From contig NZ_MUGS01000027.1 in the NCBI RefSeq assembly GCF_002222055.1, forward strand, positions 1-64,000: 64,000 bases of DNA, in the 5' to 3' direction. Shown piece after piece: positions 34,720 through 45,283 of this stretch. The translations under genes were made by a program, and so were the position numbers. This DNA is from Flavobacterium araucananum (lineage in GTDB: Bacteria > Bacteroidota > Bacteroidia > Flavobacteriales > Flavobacteriaceae). How positions within the stretch are numbered: the first letter of the stretch is position 1; every line of letters starts with the position of its first letter. A model generated the notes under the pieces. That model saw only the letters and a list, made by a program, of their open reading frames with translations, was not told the origin of the DNA and searched no databases.

Positions 34720-37158
34720 TTAATTAATGCTTTCCTCTTCTACAGAAGCGATTTGCAACAAAATGTCATTGTAGTGGTATTTTGTCGCGGTGTCCTTAAT
34801 TTTTGGTAAAGTCATTTTAATTTTATTTTTTAAAGACAATAATTGTTCTCTGATCACCCCGCTTAGTGGAATATTATTCACTGCAGGGGTAGTTACGGCG
34901 AGTAACAATGATGAAATATATTGCTGCTGTAAGGCCATATGATAATTGCCTACCGTTGTACCTGTTGAAAGTTCGGGCCATACCCCATAGTCCAAATCTT
35001 TAAAAAGATCTTGTGGTGTATAGGTTTTATCACCATATAGTAATGCAGCACTTTCAAGATTCATCATTTTTTGCATGTCTAAAACATCACGCAGTATGTT
35101 ACCGGCAATATTTTGTGTTAATTTACCCTTTGTCGGCATCCAAACCTGATCAAGGACATTATCGGGCTGCAGCCAGATTGGTTCCTCATGGAAAACCTGC
35201 TTGTTTAAATAAGCCAGTGCTTCTCTCTGCTTGCTTTTGGGAACAAGACTAAAAACCTTTGTTGTATCACCAACTGCCGTATAAGTGGAATATCCTTTAC
35301 CTATGGTATTGACAACATGGGAATGGTACAATGAGAGTTGAGACAGTAAAGCGGAATAGCTTCTTTTTAAACCGTTCCCCGATCTTTCACCAAACTGATC
35401 TGTAGGCATTTTAGACCATTCAGGCAAATTAGGCAGTATCCTTTTAAGATTTTTAATCCCATAAGAATTAGCGACCATGACATTATCGCTCAAATCTTCA
35501 TTTTGACGACGCGGATCGGTTATCCCAAAAATTTCTTGCGAACCAAAGTACAGTCTTGGATTTACCTTAAGGGTATCTGTAATTTTTTTGAAAAGTAATT
35601 TCGCTTCCTCCCTCTTATCCTTCAAATCAGGGTACACACGATAGCCCCACTCAACAGCCCATTTATCATAGTCCCCTATCCTGGGGAAAATTCCCTTTTG
35701 AGAGATATTATCTTCGGGTTGTGCCACATAATTGAATCGGGCATAATCCATTATCGAAGGGGTATGACCATTCTCTTCAACCCATTTTTTATCGCGAAGC
35801 TTTTCAACGGGAACAGTTGAAGAAGAACCAAAATTATGAGCGAGCCCCAATGTATGCCCTATCTCGTGCGAGGATACAAAACGGATCAGCTGTCCCATGA
35901 GTTCCTCACTGAATTCCTGATGCTGCGCATTTTTATCAATGGTACCGGCTTGCAAAAAATACCAATCATGCAAAAGGGTCATAACATTGTGGTACCAGCT
36001 CACATGTGAGGCAATTATCTCACCGCTTCGAACATCCATAACAGATGGCCCCATAGCATTGGCATCAAGCGAAGGCATATAGACAATGACACTGTAACGC
36101 GCATCATTCATATTCCAGTCCGTATCGTTTTGGGAAACTTCGATTGCTTTGATAGCATTTTTAAAACCCGCTTTTTCAAACGCAGCCTGCCAGTCATTAA
36201 CACCTGCTATCAGATAAGGTACCCACCTTTTAGGTGTAGCCGGATCTATATAGAAAAGGATTGGTTTTATTGGCTCGACCAGTTCTCCCCGTTTATATTT
36301 TTCAATATCCTGTGGTTTTGGCTCTAATCTCCAGCGTGAAATTTTAGCGACCATAGAAGCAAATTTCGGATCTTTATCATAGTCAAAATTAAAGGGGCTG
36401 AAGTATCCTACCCTTGGGTCATTATAACGCTCGTGCATTGCCTTTTTTGGTAAAAGCAAAAATGAAGTATTTAAAACAACAGTCATAGTACTGTCTTTTG
36501 ACCCTATTCCATAAGTTTTGTATCCCTGGATTTCTGTATTGATGGGAAAAGACTGGATTTTATCCACATAGGATTTATCAGGCTGAAACGCTTTTTCATT
36601 AAAAGACGCGCCTGATATAATCCGGCTGTTCCCCGATAATAAATCTGTTACATCAATAAGAGTCGAGTTTTTTTTTGCCCCATAGGCCTTGACATCAAAA
36701 GACATTAAAATCCCCGGCGTGTTATTAAGGTCCAATTCTCTTTTTAATCCATTTTCGCTGGAATCCAATGAACGGTCATTGGTGATAAAAGAAGTTATAA
36801 AAATCTTTTTATCATTTCCTTTGCGAAACATTATCGTGTTTTCTCCCATCTCCTCGCCGGCATAGCCTTCTTTTGCTTTGTCTATGGCAGCAGAAGATTG
36901 CACAATACGATTCAATACCAATATAGGCCTGTTTAAAATGGAGTCTTTGATTTCAAAATAATAACGGTCCTTTACTGTATAAACATTTATCATCCCCATA
37001 ACGCTTTTTGATTCAGGGGTGATAAGCTTCTCAAAAGGTACAGGGTCTACAGCTACCTTAGGTAAATTACCCGGGGATGAAGGCGGTGGAATTACCTGAG
37101 CCGATAAATAAAAAGGCAGTAGAATTAAAAGCGCGTATAAAATATTTTTGCGTAACAT
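34720..37158 (-). CDS. Zinc-dependent metalloprotease (DUF5117/DUF4953 family)
   Basis: 812 residues from ATG 37158, giving a clean signal peptide (MLRKNILYALLILLPFYLSA). An earlier in-frame ATG at 37212 would overlap the previous gene and spoil the signal. Domain order is DUF5118, DUF5117 (YFEIKDSILNRPILVLNRIV), then a metzincin catalytic part with HEIGHTLGLAHNFG at 431-444, giving three zinc His and the Glu base. The function is probably secreted or periplasmic digestion of peptides taken up by the SusC/SusD pair upstream. It follows the inactive paralogue by 22 bp. Confidence 0.9.
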   Translation of the reverse strand: MLRKNILYALLILLPFYLSAQVIPPPSSPGNLPKVAVDPVPFEKLITPESKSVMGMINVYTVKDRYYFEIKDSILNRPILVLNRIVQSSAAIDKAKEGYAGEEMGENTIMFRKGNDKKIFITSFITNDRSLDSSENGLKRELDLNNTPGILMSFDVKAYGAKKNSTLIDVTDLLSGNSRIISGASFNEKAFQPDKSYVDKIQSFPINTEIQGYKTYGIGSKDSTMTVVLNTSFLLLPKKAMHERYNDPRVGYFSPFNFDYDKDPKFASMVAKISRWRLEPKPQDIEKYKRGELVEPIKPILFYIDPATPKRWVPYLIAGVNDWQAAFEKAGFKNAIKAIEVSQNDTDWNMNDARYSVIVYMPSLDANAMGPSVMDVRSGEIIASHVSWYHNVMTLLHDWYFLQAGTIDKNAQHQEFSEELMGQLIRFVSSHEIGHTLGLAHNFGSSSTVPVEKLRDKKWVEENGHTPSIMDYARFNYVAQPEDNISQKGIFPRIGDYDKWAVEWGYRVYPDLKDKREEAKLLFKKITDTLKVNPRLYFGSQEIFGITDPRRQNEDLSDNVMVANSYGIKNLKRILPNLPEWSKMPTDQFGERSGNGLKRSYSALLSQLSLYHSHVVNTIGKGYSTYTAVGDTTKVFSLVPKSKQREALAYLNKQVFHEEPIWLQPDNVLDQVWMPTKGKLTQNIAGNILRDVLDMQKMMNLESAALLYGDKTYTPQDLFKDLDYGVWPELSTGTTVGNYHMALQQQYISSLLLAVTTPAVNNIPLSGVIREQLLSLKNKIKMTLPKIKDTATKYHYNDILLQIASVEEESIN

Positions 37159-37180
37159 AATAATTTGTTTCAAGATTAAC

Positions 37181-39766
37181 TTAATATTCAACAGACTCTT
37201 TTTCCAGTTCACTTACCCCTTGATGAAGAGCTTTCTTCGCCTCTGGATTAGCAGGTAAGGCAGGCGCTGGAATTACTCTTTTTGGATTTGTCAGTTTGTT
37301 GATCTCTGCTATTACATCCCAATAGTGCGTCTTTGAATTTTTATCTGTAGTGATCTTCAAAGTACCCATAACCCTCTGTTTTAGATCAAGCAGATGACCT
37401 CTTGTAATGGCAATAGTGGTGGCACTATTTATATCACGGGGAGTATCAAGAATGACATTGCTTGCCTTTAGGTACATTTTTTGTAAAAGCATATGATAAC
37501 TGCTTACCTTTTGCGGGGTATTTAATTCCGACCAAACTCCCTTGTCAAGATCATTTAAATAGGAAACCAGCGAATAGGTGTTTTCTGCTCCAAATCGTTC
37601 TGCAATAATGTTTATTTTCTTTAGTTTTTTAAAATCAAGCATTACCTGTACCAGCAGGTTTGCACCAATGCTGTACATATCATTATTATAAGGGATATCA
37701 ATTGTCAATTTGGTGATGTTCTCATCTATAAGCCACTGTGGTCCCTGTTTGTCAAATATTTCAGTTGTTAAAAAAGTCATCGCTTTTTTCTGCTCCTCTA
37801 AAGGCACACAGCTGAATGTCTTCTGGGTTGATCCCGAATCGTGAGGATTGTAATAGTAGGTGCCCAAAATATTCGATACATTCTCCAGATAGGTGCGGTA
37901 CTGGGATACCACATATCCGTAACTATATCCAATCTGACCGCCCGTTGGAGCATATAATTCCTCTTTATTCAGGGTCCATTTTGGCAGATTAGACAATATT
38001 ATTTTTAAATTTTTAATCCCTAACCTGCTAGATTCAACAGTATTAGTACCTAAACTGTTAGTCTGGTTTCTTGGATCAGTAACAGGATCATTATCTTTAG
38101 GCTGCACACCATAATACAATTGAGGATTTACCTTAAGGCTGTCGGTGAGTATTTGACGCAGATAAGTACGTTCTTGTATTAGATTTTTCAAATCAGGGTG
38201 AATTTTATATCCCCAGAAAATGGCCCATTTATCATAATCGCCAATGCGTCCGAGAATTCCATTTTCTGTAATATTATCTTCAGGCTGTGCCACATAATTA
38301 AACAATGTATTCTGCATGATCGAAGGGCTGATGCCATGTTTGGAAGTCCATTGTTTATCCCTGAGTTTTGCAATGGCAACAGTGGATGCCGCGCCGGCAT
38401 TTTTTAACAGACCCAATGTACTACCCACTTGGGCAGTAAGCTCTACACGCATTAATTCCCCCATCAAATCATCACTATATGCTCTATTCTGGGCTCTTTT
38501 ATCAATGGCGCCTGCCTGCACCAAATAGGTGCCGTACAGAGCAAAAAGTACATTGTGATTGATTTGGATATTGGCCTGCAGTATCTCACCGCTTCGAGGA
38601 TCAATGGTGACATTTTGCGATATGTCACTGCCCATATTCGGAGCATAATTAATGGTGTTGAAACCTCCGTTTTTTGCATTCCAGATGCTGTCGCTGATAG
38701 TGGCTTCTTTGGCATAGATCGCATTTTTAAAACCCGCCTTTTCAAAAGCCGCCTGCCAGTCACTTACCGCCCTTTTAATATAAGGCACCCATTTCTTCGG
38801 TGTTGTTGGATTAATATAAAAAACAATCGGTTTTTGTGGATCTACCAGTTCACCCTTAGCATAACGCTCTTTATCTTCAACCTTTGGTTCTAAGCGCCAT
38901 CTGTTTATGATTTCAACTTTTTTAATTCTCTGGGGGTCTTGGTCCAAATCAGTTCTGAGAAGGGTGCTGTATCCGATCCTTTCATCGGAATAGCGGATGC
39001 GCATTGTTTCTTTTGGCAGTAATAAAAAAGAGGTGTTTACTTCGGTGGTCAGATAAGATTTATTGTTATCCTCATAAGTCTTTACCGTAAATACTTCCAC
39101 ACTTGTTGGCAGAGCTTCTATACTATTGATATAAGAGCGGTCTGCCTGAAACGCAGTTGTCTGAAATATATCTTTCAATTTACCGGTAAAAATTCCCAAA
39201 TCGCTATTGATATAATCCGTGACATCAATAACAAGAGAGTTTTTACCGTAGGCTTTAATATCAAATGCCGTCATAACAGGCTGCAGGTCATTTACTTTTA
39301 GCGTCCTGTAAAGTCCGTTATCAGAACTGTCCGTTGCGACCTGATCATACACAAAACGTTTTACAAACAATTTATCATTCGGGGCTTTAGTAAAACGAAT
39401 CTGCGTGCTTTCCAAGAGCTTTCCCGCAGATCCCTCCGGTACTTTCTGAAACACCGCAGGTCCTTTACCAATGCGGCTGGTTACCTGGAAATCACGATCT
39501 AAGACCTCATTGGGGATCTCAAAATAATAACGTTCTTTTACTTTGGCAACAACAAACACCCCTTTAGAAAGTTTGGCGTCAGAAGAAATGACCTTGTCAT
39601 AGGGTTGTGGTTTATTGAAGTCCGGAATCGAGTCGGTTTTAGAGGCATTTTTACCTGCTTTTTCTTTTTTAGAACTTTTTTTATCAGTCTGTGAAAAAGT
39701 GCTGTTGATCCCTACAATACACAGTAAGGTTACCAGAAAGTTCCGGCTAATTTTGAAATTTTTCAT
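37181..39766 (-). CDS. Catalytically dead metalloprotease paralogue
   Basis: An 861-residue paralogue of the next gene, alignable along its length (YFEIPNEVLDRDFQVTSRIG, NRWRLEPKVEDKERYAKGEL, PKKWVPYIKRAVSDWQAAFE). At the active site HEIGHTLGLAH is replaced by AQVGSTLGLLK (445-455). All three zinc His and the catalytic Glu are lost, while neighbouring TLGL is kept. A signal peptide (about residues 1-25) is followed by a Lys/Ser-rich linker. The intact reading frame and conserved fold indicate selection for a non-catalytic job such as substrate binding or scaffolding with the active partner. Confidence 0.88.
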   Translation of the reverse strand: MKNFKISRNFLVTLLCIVGINSTFSQTDKKSSKKEKAGKNASKTDSIPDFNKPQPYDKVISSDAKLSKGVFVVAKVKERYYFEIPNEVLDRDFQVTSRIGKGPAVFQKVPEGSAGKLLESTQIRFTKAPNDKLFVKRFVYDQVATDSSDNGLYRTLKVNDLQPVMTAFDIKAYGKNSLVIDVTDYINSDLGIFTGKLKDIFQTTAFQADRSYINSIEALPTSVEVFTVKTYEDNNKSYLTTEVNTSFLLLPKETMRIRYSDERIGYSTLLRTDLDQDPQRIKKVEIINRWRLEPKVEDKERYAKGELVDPQKPIVFYINPTTPKKWVPYIKRAVSDWQAAFEKAGFKNAIYAKEATISDSIWNAKNGGFNTINYAPNMGSDISQNVTIDPRSGEILQANIQINHNVLFALYGTYLVQAGAIDKRAQNRAYSDDLMGELMRVELTAQVGSTLGLLKNAGAASTVAIAKLRDKQWTSKHGISPSIMQNTLFNYVAQPEDNITENGILGRIGDYDKWAIFWGYKIHPDLKNLIQERTYLRQILTDSLKVNPQLYYGVQPKDNDPVTDPRNQTNSLGTNTVESSRLGIKNLKIILSNLPKWTLNKEELYAPTGGQIGYSYGYVVSQYRTYLENVSNILGTYYYNPHDSGSTQKTFSCVPLEEQKKAMTFLTTEIFDKQGPQWLIDENITKLTIDIPYNNDMYSIGANLLVQVMLDFKKLKKINIIAERFGAENTYSLVSYLNDLDKGVWSELNTPQKVSSYHMLLQKMYLKASNVILDTPRDINSATTIAITRGHLLDLKQRVMGTLKITTDKNSKTHYWDVIAEINKLTNPKRVIPAPALPANPEAKKALHQGVSELEKESVEY

Positions 39767-40103
39767 AATAATTTGTTTGTAGCAAATAAATTTTAATCAA
39801 ACGGTAGAACCAGTCCAAATCAGGAATCGGTACGTTGATTAAAGCTGCTTGCAAAAGATATTTTAAGCGGTTATTGTTACTGCTTCTTAATTTTTTATTA
39901 AATAGTTATACTCCAAAAAAAAAGGTAATATTTAGACCATAGTAATACACCTGCACGCCGTTGGGCTGCTTTATCTACCTTCTTTTTTTTTAAGTTTTCT
40001 GTAGAACATTGCATAGAATCCCTAAAGATTCTATGCAATTAGTCATGACCTCTCTTTAAACTCTCTATAGGGTTTGAAAAATAAAATTCAGAACTGAATT
40101 TTA
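39767..40103. other. Spacer between susD-like and protease genes, with hairpin
   Basis: A perfect 12-bp stem TTGCATAGAATC/GATTCTATGCAA with a 6-base loop lies at 40009-40038. No T-tract follows on the minus strand, so it is more likely an mRNA-processing or attenuating hairpin that lowers protease expression relative to SusC/D than a full terminator. Confidence 0.5.
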
Positions 40104-41522
40104 CTAGTAGCCATCATTCTGTGTTAATTGGGGGGCCCTTTTAATCTGATCCAGAGGAATAGGATATAATGCATCGGTAGATTGCCAGGAGCCTGGTTTC
40201 AGAGCCCCTATAACGGCATCAACACGTTTGGTTCTTTTCAAGTCAAACCATCGGTTGCCATATTCCAGAAATAATTCAATTCTTTTTTCCTGTATAATGG
40301 CATCGAGAAGATCCGACTGGGAAGCAGATTCATTATCCGCCAGTCCGGCCCTATTACGAATGGCATTCAAATCATCTCTGGCACCTGCACTATTATTCTG
40401 CATTGCCCGGGCCTCTGCTCTTATGAGGTATAATTCAGATAAGCGCAGGACAATCGAATATTCCAAAGCAGAACTTGTTCCGTCAGCACTTTTGTATTTA
40501 CTACTGTAATAATAGTCAGTGCCATCAAAATTAAATGTACCTGTCCATGCTGTTTTTCTGAGATCTCCGGCTTCAAATGCACCGGCAAGCGAAGAGGTCA
40601 AAACATAAACAGGCCCGGAACTATTGTATAGGGAACCATACAGATAATAATAGTCCTCATAAGTTAGAAAATGTCCAGTCTCTGTCTCTGTGTTTAATCC
40701 GAAAATATTTTCCCTGCTGTCTTTTAAAAAAACATTATCAATCTGTTCTTTAGGCAGTAATTCATACAAGCCCGAATTGGTGATTACTTCAGCAGCTTTT
40801 TTTTCTGCATTCACATAGTCTCCTGTATATAAATACACTTTGGCCAGTAAAGCGCTGGCCGCACTTTTAACAGGTCTGTCCCTTTTACCTTCATAACTGC
40901 TATAATCACTAGGAAGGTTTGCTTCGGCATCAGTTAAATCAGAAATAATCTGAGTATAAACATCCGCAGTGGAAGCTCTAGCTAAGGCCATAGTCACTTT
41001 GACATCTGAACTTACAGCCAGCGGCACCGGACCAAACATATTAACCAGATAAAAGTAATTGAGCGCCCTGGTAAATTTTGCCTCAGCGATAAGACTTGAT
41101 TTTCCTGCAGCACTCATACCTGTTGATTTTGTGCTGTTATCGATAATACTATTGGCCTGGTAGATTACTTTATACAGACGGTCCCAATAATTTGAAGCTC
41201 CAAAATCTGCAGAAGTTAAATCGTTTGTCCCGAAATTAACGTACATAAAATCATTGGCATTCACCGGATCAGTCTCATCAGCAGAAAGGCTGGCTCCAAA
41301 CCCAATATTGAGGATATTGGCATCCGTGACCATACTACTGTACATCCCCACTAAGGCCGAATTTGCACTTGCATCAGTTTTAAACACATCAGTATCCAGT
41401 ACCTCTGTCTTAGGAGGATCAATCTCCACCAAATCATCACAGCTTACAAACAGCAAAGCCGTCATCAATAGCAGTGAGACAATACATATGTTTTTATATG
41501 AAATGAAATTATAATTTCTCAT
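40104..41522 (-). CDS. SusD-family outer-membrane lipoprotein
   Basis: A 472-residue RagB/SusD nutrient-binding lipoprotein with lipobox LLFVSCDD. The TPR-like helical core (ALVGMYSSMVTDANILNIGF, LIAEAKFTRALNYFYLVNMF, NRPVKSAASALLAKVYLYTG-type segments) is present. The C-terminal IRNRAGL..., EKRIELFLEYGNRWFDLKRT and PIPLDQIKRAPQLTQNDGY are diagnostic. It sits as a lid on the SusC channel. Linked proteases rather than glycosidases suggest a peptide or protein-derived substrate. Confidence 0.95.
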   Translation of the reverse strand: MRNYNFISYKNICIVSLLLMTALLFVSCDDLVEIDPPKTEVLDTDVFKTDASANSALVGMYSSMVTDANILNIGFGASLSADETDPVNANDFMYVNFGTNDLTSADFGASNYWDRLYKVIYQANSIIDNSTKSTGMSAAGKSSLIAEAKFTRALNYFYLVNMFGPVPLAVSSDVKVTMALARASTADVYTQIISDLTDAEANLPSDYSSYEGKRDRPVKSAASALLAKVYLYTGDYVNAEKKAAEVITNSGLYELLPKEQIDNVFLKDSRENIFGLNTETETGHFLTYEDYYYLYGSLYNSSGPVYVLTSSLAGAFEAGDLRKTAWTGTFNFDGTDYYYSSKYKSADGTSSALEYSIVLRLSELYLIRAEARAMQNNSAGARDDLNAIRNRAGLADNESASQSDLLDAIIQEKRIELFLEYGNRWFDLKRTKRVDAVIGALKPGSWQSTDALYPIPLDQIKRAPQLTQNDGY

Positions 41523-41541
41523 ACTAGTGTTGTTTTATTGA

Positions 41542-44500
41542 TTAAAATGAAAATTGCAATCCTGCAACAAAAGCCTGCAACGGTGGAACTGATGTCACGC
41601 CGGTTTCCGGATCCACTCCTGAATACTTTTTTCCCGAAAGACTTATTAAAAACAGGTTTTGCCCTTGTGCATAAGCACGAATCCCTGACATTTTCATCCG
41701 CTTGGCAAGCTCCTCAGGAAAATTATAGGACAGTGCTACATTGGTTAATCTGGCATAAGAGTTACTCTGCAGTAAGGCATCAGAACTCCTAAGCAGGTTA
41801 TAGTCAGTGGAAAATGCATTAGTGGTATACAATTTTTCCAATCCCAGATCCCTCATAGCCTCCACTACTGCTTTTGGCGTATTGGCAAGATTTCCCGGAG
41901 GTGTGTTCAGTTCAGATAATATTCCAAGACTCTTAGCCCCAACAGTGAACGTAAAAGAAAAGTCAAGTTGAAAATTATCATATTTAAGGGTATTGGCAAG
42001 TCCACCATAAAAATCAGGAGTTGATTTCCCTTTATAGACCTGATCTCCAACACCTGTATCTGTTTTTATGGCAGGAGTAATGATTCCGTCTTTATTTACA
42101 TCTTCAAATGTAGGTCTGCCGTTCGCGTCATTTCCTGTGTAGTGCAAAAGATTCAAAGAGCTTGTTGGTCTTCCAACCACATAATTATAGGCATAAGGTG
42201 ATGAATCGAGTCCAGGGAATGACACTAGTATATTTTTTACAAAACTGATATTGGCTGCAGTAGACCACTTGAACTTATTGGTTTCTATATTGGTAGAGCT
42301 TACAACGATTTCTACTCCCGAATTTTCAACTGTGGCATTAAGATTGGCAACATAAGAGTTGAAACCGGTTTGTGTTGGCAGAGGATAATCTAACAACTGA
42401 TTCCCTGTCCTGTTGTTATAATAAGCAAAGCTAAGCAGCAAACGATCTTTGAAAAAGCCAAAATCCGCCGCTATTTCTAACTTTTTTGATAATTCCCATT
42501 GGTAATCTGGATTTGCTAACCTTGAAGGAACCACACCTTTAATTCCAGAGTAATAAATACTTGATGAGTTATTGACATAGGTGGATAGGAAAGAATAGTT
42601 CTCTACATTGTCACTGCCCACAACCCCGTAGCTGCTTCTAATCTTACCAAAACTGAACCATTCAGGTCTATCCGCTAAGAATTTTTCACTGGTATAAATC
42701 CAGGCTGCTCCAACGGATCCAAAGTTGCTGTATAAATTATTGGATCCAAACTTAGACGAGCCATCACGCCTGAAATTACCATTAATAATATAACGTTCTT
42801 TATACATATAATTCACACTTGCAAAAACAGACGCATACTTATAGGAATTATTTCCATTACGAACCGTATAATCTGTTGCCATGGAAAGATTCGACAAATA
42901 TAAATCTGAAGGAAATCCTGAGGCGACAACATAAAAGGGCTGTTCATTTGTTGTCTGCTGATAGGTTGCCCCTACCAGTGCACTAAATGAACCTTTACCT
43001 AAGGTTTTGCTGTAATTAATTTGTGGCTCAACGACAATGTTTTGATTAACAGATTCTGAATACGTAGCACCAGGATTAAAATAAGGGTTACTTGGATTTC
43101 CGGCTGTACTCGGACTTAAAGAGCTCTGAGTGGATTGTGACCTGTTAAATCCTCCATTGACCGATACGTTTAAATTCGAATTGATATTATATCTCAAGTT
43201 CAAACTGGTATTACTTGAATTAATTTTATTCTCGTAGGTATTGTTAAGATTAGACAATGGATTTGCAATATTAGGAATGCCTTTTGACCACCAATACAAA
43301 GATCCATCGGGATTATATAGTGGAAAATTGGGCGGTAATGAATATACATTCCTGTAATAATTAGCACCTGCCAAATTACTGTCACTAACACCCGTCATTA
43401 AAGAGAGCGTGGCCACAAACTTCTCATCAGGGCTTGTATAACTGGAGTTAAAATGATATCCATAGTTCTTTGAGGAGCGGTTGTCATCAAAAACAGAACC
43501 TGTTCGGCCGTAATTACCCGAAAGCATAAAGGTGAATCCATTGTTCCCTCCCGATACTGAAAGATTGGTAGAATAGGTCTTGGCCGGATCACCAATTAAA
43601 AGTTTTTTAAAATCCTGCCCCTCTGTCTGGCTCCATAATGTTAAATCCGGCGCATTACCTGTTGTCGGTGTTCTATTGTCGTTGGCAAATGCCTGTCTTC
43701 GCAGGGTCAGGTAATCACTTAAACTTAGCGCTTCCATACTGGTATTTACAATTGATATACCACTGTTGAAATCTACAGAAACAGTTGGTTTTCCGACTTT
43801 TCCTTTCTTGGTTGTGATCAGGACAACACCATTGGCTCCTCTTGAGCCATAAATTGCAGTGGCATTTGCATCTTTCAATATCTCAATACTTTCAATGTCC
43901 TTTGGATTGATGGCAGACAATGGACTTCCGTTTCCATTTGGGCCCGAGAGATACGTATAATTTCCATTCGAATCTTTACTTGATGACTGCTGGTTGATAG
44001 CAGCGCCCGGATAAGCAATCCCGTCTACAATATATAAAGGTACATTCTTGAGCGTATTGGTATTAATCCCTCCGGCATCCATAGAATTTTGTCCTCGAAT
44101 CTCCACATTAATGTCTGCGCCATGCAATCCGCTGGTCTGATTAATCACAAGGCCTGCCACTCTTCCCTGCAAGGCCTGCATCACATTGCCTACAGGCTGT
44201 TTTTCAATATCTTTACTGGTGATCTTTACAGAAGAGCCCGTAGCAAATCGATTACTGGTGGTAATACCGTAAGCCAGTACTTTAACTTCATCTAATGCAC
44301 TTACCTTTTCTTCCAGTTTTGTGACAGGAAGTTCCGATCTGCCTGCCACAGCAATCTCCTTATCGGTAAACCCCATAAAAGAAATCACAATTTTTGCATT
44401 TACAGGTACATCATTTAGAACAAAAAATCCAGCATCATCGGTAACAACCCCCATATAAGTATCTTTAATTGAAGCTGTTGCTCCTTGGAATGCTGAACCA

Positions 44501-44943
44501 TCCGGCCTTAATACCTGTCCGGTCAAAGTTGGAATAACATTTGAGTTAGTATCTATTTTGGTATTCCTGTCCGGAGCTTTAGTAATAACTATCGTTTTAT
44601 TCACAATCTTATAGTCCAGTCCCTGGCTCCCCATAAAGGCATCTAAGGCTTGCTCGATTGTCGCATTTTTTAACTGTACAGTAATATAGTATTTATTTAA
44701 GTCGACATCACCGGTGATAAAGACATAACCGGATTGGTTCTTAATTGATTTAAGTACTGCTGGTAAGGGTTTGCTCTTGAAATTCAAATTAATTGTTCCA
44801 GCATTCTGAGCATTTAAATTTTGAAAGGACAGAAACAGAAATAGCATTAAAGCTATCTTTCCTAAGAGGCCCCCAAAAGGATTACTTACTATTTTACCGC
44901 CTAAAATAGGCCGATAAATTATAGGTTGATAAATAAATTTCAT
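41542..44943 (-). CDS. SusC/RagA TonB-dependent transporter with STN domain
   Basis: An 1133-residue protein. It has a long N-terminal signal (LLGKIALMLFLFLSFQNLNA) and a secretin/TonB STN domain (about 50-120; LPAVLKSIKNQSGYVFITGD, VQLKNATIEQALDAFMGSQG). A carboxypeptidase-like regulatory domain, a plug (QPVGNVMQALQGRVAGLVIN, EILKDANATAIYGSRGANGV) and a 22-strand barrel ending in Phe (FVAGLQFSF) follow. The STN domain lets it signal to the FecR protein encoded upstream. It probably imports peptides with the SusD partner, 19 bp downstream. Confidence 0.95.
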   Translation of the reverse strand: MKFIYQPIIYRPILGGKIVSNPFGGLLGKIALMLFLFLSFQNLNAQNAGTINLNFKSKPLPAVLKSIKNQSGYVFITGDVDLNKYYITVQLKNATIEQALDAFMGSQGLDYKIVNKTIVITKAPDRNTKIDTNSNVIPTLTGQVLRPDGSAFQGATASIKDTYMGVVTDDAGFFVLNDVPVNAKIVISFMGFTDKEIAVAGRSELPVTKLEEKVSALDEVKVLAYGITTSNRFATGSSVKITSKDIEKQPVGNVMQALQGRVAGLVINQTSGLHGADINVEIRGQNSMDAGGINTNTLKNVPLYIVDGIAYPGAAINQQSSSKDSNGNYTYLSGPNGNGSPLSAINPKDIESIEILKDANATAIYGSRGANGVVLITTKKGKVGKPTVSVDFNSGISIVNTSMEALSLSDYLTLRRQAFANDNRTPTTGNAPDLTLWSQTEGQDFKKLLIGDPAKTYSTNLSVSGGNNGFTFMLSGNYGRTGSVFDDNRSSKNYGYHFNSSYTSPDEKFVATLSLMTGVSDSNLAGANYYRNVYSLPPNFPLYNPDGSLYWWSKGIPNIANPLSNLNNTYENKINSSNTSLNLRYNINSNLNVSVNGGFNRSQSTQSSLSPSTAGNPSNPYFNPGATYSESVNQNIVVEPQINYSKTLGKGSFSALVGATYQQTTNEQPFYVVASGFPSDLYLSNLSMATDYTVRNGNNSYKYASVFASVNYMYKERYIINGNFRRDGSSKFGSNNLYSNFGSVGAAWIYTSEKFLADRPEWFSFGKIRSSYGVVGSDNVENYSFLSTYVNNSSSIYYSGIKGVVPSRLANPDYQWELSKKLEIAADFGFFKDRLLLSFAYYNNRTGNQLLDYPLPTQTGFNSYVANLNATVENSGVEIVVSSTNIETNKFKWSTAANISFVKNILVSFPGLDSSPYAYNYVVGRPTSSLNLLHYTGNDANGRPTFEDVNKDGIITPAIKTDTGVGDQVYKGKSTPDFYGGLANTLKYDNFQLDFSFTFTVGAKSLGILSELNTPPGNLANTPKAVVEAMRDLGLEKLYTTNAFSTDYNLLRSSDALLQSNSYARLTNVALSYNFPEELAKRMKMSGIRAYAQGQNLFLISLSGKKYSGVDPETGVTSVPPLQAFVAGLQFSF

Positions 44944-45283
44944 TAATTTTGGTTTTGATTACTTATGGTTAATAATTTTTCCTCTTGCAGGAAATTAATT
45001 AATCCTATTTGAAAACCGTGATAGTGGTTCCAACACTATTGCGGTTCTTTTTTATAAATAGTTTTAATCTGTAATTAAAAATCTCTATATCATACAATTG
45101 CTATTTTATGTTACTATTTTTTTTTGATAATTTCTTTCGTAGTATTTTTGTTAAAAAGTAAATAACAAAGACCCAAAAAACAAGATGTAAAACTTGAATT
45201 ACGATTAAGACCAAACTATATTCTTCAACTACTATTTCCATAATTTTCAAGGTCATTATGCCGAAATGAAAAACTACTATCCC
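44944..45283. other. Leader region of susC-like mRNA with hairpin
   Basis: No gene seen. An imperfect 13-bp stem (AACCGTGATAGTG paired with CACTATTGCGGTT) lies at 45014-45046, with a T-run on the plus side. Being between FecR and SusC on the minus strand, it may attenuate or separate the two transcripts. Confidence 0.45.
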
